Positions 4,801 to 7,041 of a stretch of 7,041 nt of DNA are shown piece by piece; position 1 is the stretch's first letter; each line of letters starts with the position of its first letter. This DNA is from CAYYOS01 sp964473355 (GTDB lineage Bacteria > Pseudomonadota > Gammaproteobacteria > Burkholderiales > REEB80): NCBI GenBank assembly GCA_964473355.1, contig CAYYOS010000130.1, positions 1 to 7,041 on the forward strand, in the 5' to 3' direction. The notes beneath the pieces were generated by a model, which ran no database searches, was not told where the DNA came from, and was given only the letters and a program-made list of their open reading frames with translations. Position numbers and translations under genes: made by a program.

Positions 4801-5958
4801 ATGACAATAGCATCGAAAACGGGCCGACCACAGGTTATTGTCATCGCGCCCAATTCTTTTAAAGGTTCACTCACTTCTACTGAGGCTGCGCTTGCAATGC
4901 GTTCGGGCATTCTTCGCGTGTGGCCGAACGTTAGATGCAAGCTTCTGCCCATGGCCGACGGAGGTGAAGGCACGCTAGATTCTGTGTCAAAGGCGCTGGG
5001 CGGCGTGATCAAGCAAGCGAGCATTAAGGCGAGTCCCTTATCGCACGTGCAAACTCGCATTGCCCGTTATGGGGTATTACCCGATAGGGCGGGCGTTATC
5101 GAAGTTGCCGATGTGGTTGGCTTGCATTTAGGCGCGCGAGATGCCACAGCGCGTACTAGTTTTGCCGTCGGCTCACTGCTGCAACATTGTTTAAATGCGG
5201 GTATACGTGAGTTGATGATCGGTTTAGGCGGAAGTGGGACCAACGATGCGGGCGCGGGCATGTTATCGGCGCTTGGTGTGCGTTATTATGACGCGCAAGG
5301 TAAGCACGTAGTCGGCACACCAACCAACTTAGGCCGCATTGCCACTATAGATTTTGCTGCCTTAGACCCCCGACTTAAGGCAACGCGCATTACGCTGTTA
5401 GCCGACGTCAATAACGTTTTATGCGGCAAAACAGGCGCGACTTATGTATTCGGTCCGCAAAAGGGAATTGGGCCGGGTGCAATTGCAGGCATAGACGCAA
5501 ACATCGCGCACTTCGCCCGGCTAGCCGATAGCTGGGCTGGCAGCGCGGTATCTAAAGCGCCTGGTGCAGGCGCGGCCGGCGGCTTAGGTTACGCACTGCA
5601 GCTTTTAGGCGCGACACACGCTTCCGGCGCTGAAATGATCGCCGGCCTCATTAAGCTCGATGATCATCTTCAAAGTGCCGATTGGGCGTTGACGGGAGAA
5701 GGTAATAGCGATATGCAAACTATAATCGGTAAGGCACCGTTTGTTGTCGCGCGGCACGCAAAAAAATATGATGTACCGATAACTTTAATTTCCGGGGGCA
5801 TAGATCCTGCGGCCCTACCCGAACTTTCGCAACACTTTGATGACTGTTTTGCGTTATTAGAATCATCCATGGCCTCGGCGCATGCCATGGCCAACGCTGC
5901 GTCGTTACTGGCTGATCGAGTCGAGCAAGCTGCGCGAGCTCGCGGCAAAGTGCCATAG
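4801..5958 (+). CDS. Glycerate kinase (GarK/GlxK family)
   Basis: This 385-residue protein matches the GarK/GlxK glycerate kinase family in length and motif order. The family phosphorylates D-glycerate with ATP in the cytoplasm, feeding it into lower glycolysis; bacterial GarK/GlxK enzymes make 2-phosphoglycerate. Motifs are APNSFKGSLT (16-25), LPMADGGEGT (49-58), GLGGSGTNDAGAGML (141-155), ADVNNVLCGKTGATYVFGPQKG (201-222), PGAGAAGGLGYAL (254-266) and the C-terminal TGEGNSDMQTIIGKAP (298-313). The last usually reads TGEG-(R/K)-x-D, so Asn302 in the basic position is a small oddity. ATG 4801 is the only ATG before the first motif but lacks a Shine-Dalgarno, and a terminator lies just upstream. 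The ThDP-enzyme gene follows at about 100 bp in the same orientation. Its role here could be glyoxylate/tartronate semialdehyde, serine or sugar-acid use; the neighbours do not decide. Confidence 0.95.
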   Translation: MTIASKTGRPQVIVIAPNSFKGSLTSTEAALAMRSGILRVWPNVRCKLLPMADGGEGTLDSVSKALGGVIKQASIKASPLSHVQTRIARYGVLPDRAGVIEVADVVGLHLGARDATARTSFAVGSLLQHCLNAGIRELMIGLGGSGTNDAGAGMLSALGVRYYDAQGKHVVGTPTNLGRIATIDFAALDPRLKATRITLLADVNNVLCGKTGATYVFGPQKGIGPGAIAGIDANIAHFARLADSWAGSAVSKAPGAGAAGGLGYALQLLGATHASGAEMIAGLIKLDDHLQSADWALTGEGNSDMQTIIGKAPFVVARHAKKYDVPITLISGGIDPAALPELSQHFDDCFALLESSMASAHAMANAASLLADRVEQAARARGKVP

Positions 5959-5991
5959 GTCTGCTGACGCAAAAAAAACAGACACTTTGCC
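5944..5991. repeat. 9-bp perfect inverted repeat over the end of the glycerate kinase gene
   Basis: GGCAAAGTG (5944-5952) is the exact reverse complement of CACTTTGCC (5983-5991). A nested pair, GTCTG (5959-5963) and CAGAC (5979-5983), can close the inside, leaving an A8 loop. The left arm lies in the last codons of the kinase. There is no T-run after it, so it is more likely an mRNA 3'-end or intercistronic structure than an intrinsic terminator. Confidence 0.45.
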
Positions 5992-6059
5992 ACTGCGCTT
6001 GCGCGCATCTAGCCGCACTGCTAACCTTTCCTATTACTTATTATTCTCCGGATTTCTTA

Positions 6060-7041
6060 ATGCTGGCTAACACACCCGCGTTTTGCGAGGGCCTACAATA
6101 CTTTTCGGACGGTCTTGCGGAATTGGCGCACTTAAGCTCGCCTGCCTGCCTATCCACTAAAGTAGCCGGCGTTACCAATCCCGAAGACCCGGCCGCGATT
6201 TATCAAACACTGCTGGTTGCCGATGCACTGCGATATTTAACTTTACATATCACCGGCGCGAAATCCTCTGGGCACCCCGGCGGCTTTGCTAGTAGCGCGG
6301 ATATTTATGCAGCTCTAGTGATGCTCGGGCATATAAATATTGTCACTGAAGTAGGTCATCATGCTCCCGGATTTTACAGTGCGATGTTTTTGGATACGTC
6401 GCTGGAAGACATGGGTATTCACACCGTGACCCAAATGGCAGAGCGCTATCGTGAAATGCATGGCTTGCTTGGGCACTTATCCGGCGCCATTCCGGGCTTA
6501 TTGTCGCCCGCGGGGCCGCTGGGGCAAGGTCAGCACTTCGCCATGGCCGGCGCTTTTTTGCATAGGCAAACGCTGTTTCCGGTGACTATCGGCGATGGCG
6601 GGATTGGTGAGCCCTACGTGATGAGTTCCATACAGCATTTTCATACCGCCTTTCCCAAAGTTACCAATTTTTTGCCGATACTAATCTGGAACGGCTATTC
6701 TCAAGAACATCACAGCATGGTTTCCACTTGGGATAACGAACGCATGCTGGATTACTGGCACAGCCATGGCATTCGACACGTTTATTTAGTGAATGCCAAA
6801 GATTTTGATGACCAGGATCAACCCGGTGATTTTGTCGACAGCACCCGGTTCTCCTTGGGCAAGCGTTTAGAATTTATGGGTTTCATGCTAAAAGCCGCGC
6901 AGGTCGCGGCAAGCAATGCCCTCAACGGCGAATTGACCGCGATTATCGTTAAACAACTCAAAGGCGCTGGGGTGCACGCGCGCGGCGCCAAATCGCATAA
7001 TCTTTATGGGCATCACACATTAGAAAGCCCAGAGATAAAAG
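6060..7041 (+). CDS. Transketolase/E1-superfamily thiamine-diphosphate enzyme, N-terminal part (runs off window)
   Basis: The frame from ATG 6060 stays open to the window end (327 codons plus one base). It is the pyrophosphate-binding domain of a transketolase-superfamily enzyme. Visible signatures are KSSGHPGG (68-75), matching the SGHPG active-site His motif; GHHAPGFYSAMFLD (99-112); LLGHLSGAIPGLLSPAGPLGQG (136-157), whose GPLGQG is a transketolase hallmark; and GDG (178-180) followed 30 residues later by Asn211 (IWNGYS), the classical cofactor and Mg2+ motif. Parts also recall the AceE-type pyruvate dehydrogenase E1 (HAPG-x-Y-x-x-x-F-L and GDG-x-x-x-E-P), so the exact activity is uncertain. 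The frame is open upstream into the kinase gene, but ATG 6060 is the first good start; its ribosome binding site is weak (GGA at 6050-6052). Co-oriented with glycerate kinase and possibly co-transcribed. Confidence 0.85.
   Translation, partial: MLANTPAFCEGLQYFSDGLAELAHLSSPACLSTKVAGVTNPEDPAAIYQTLLVADALRYLTLHITGAKSSGHPGGFASSADIYAALVMLGHINIVTEVGHHAPGFYSAMFLDTSLEDMGIHTVTQMAERYREMHGLLGHLSGAIPGLLSPAGPLGQGQHFAMAGAFLHRQTLFPVTIGDGGIGEPYVMSSIQHFHTAFPKVTNFLPILIWNGYSQEHHSMVSTWDNERMLDYWHSHGIRHVYLVNAKDFDDQDQPGDFVDSTRFSLGKRLEFMGFMLKAAQVAASNALNGELTAIIVKQLKGAGVHARGAKSHNLYGHHTLESPEIK

Overview
The window looks like an ordinary chromosomal stretch of a Proteobacterium, most likely a gammaproteobacterium. Base composition is moderate, several genes use GTG starts, and the mix of families fits: a bacterial RIO1-type kinase, an AAG-type methylpurine-DNA glycosylase, a periplasmic retropepsin-like protease and a GarK/GlxK-type glycerate kinase. 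No rRNA, tRNA, CRISPR array, transposase or phage gene was seen. The taxonomic call is inference from protein resemblance only.

Layout. (1) 3-434, plus strand: the 3' part of an Ala/Gly-rich, probably envelope-associated protein of unknown function, cut by the window edge. (2) 533-1245, plus: a compact toxin-antitoxin operon. A Phd/YefM-like antitoxin overlaps a VapC-like PIN toxin by 4 nt, and a perfect 12-bp-arm inverted repeat lies over the probable promoter as the likely autoregulatory operator. (3) 1387-2238, plus: a full-length RIO1-family kinase frame broken by one in-frame amber codon (1615-1617) between the nucleotide-binding lobe and the catalytic lobe. The reading frame is otherwise well kept on both sides. 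(4) 2347-3679, minus: a two-gene run of a class I glutamine amidotransferase followed by a 3-methyladenine-type DNA glycosylase. (5) 3669-4337, plus: a secreted or membrane-anchored aspartic protease of the retropepsin-like clan. Its 5' end overlaps the 5' end of the divergent amidotransferase. (6) 4338-4589: a non-coding stretch with a 100-bp element bounded by a 16-bp inverted repeat, a candidate promoter and a GAAA-loop hairpin. It leads into (7) a 53-residue lipoprotein gene (4590-4751) with a strong bidirectional rho-independent terminator. (8) 4801-5958, plus: glycerate kinase, starting only 13 bp after the terminator T-tract. (9) 6060-end, plus: the N-terminal part of a transketolase/E1-superfamily thiamine-diphosphate enzyme that runs off the window.

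How they work together. The toxin-antitoxin pair is self-contained. Glycerate kinase and the ThDP enzyme are co-oriented, about 100 bp apart, and could act together in three-carbon/sugar-phosphate metabolism (inference). The rest look like unrelated housekeeping or stress genes. I did not find a clearly new multi-gene system. The points most worth a second look are the amber-interrupted kinase, the atypical ThDP enzyme beside glycerate kinase, the 100-bp inverted-repeat element, and the terminator placed directly before the glycerate kinase start.
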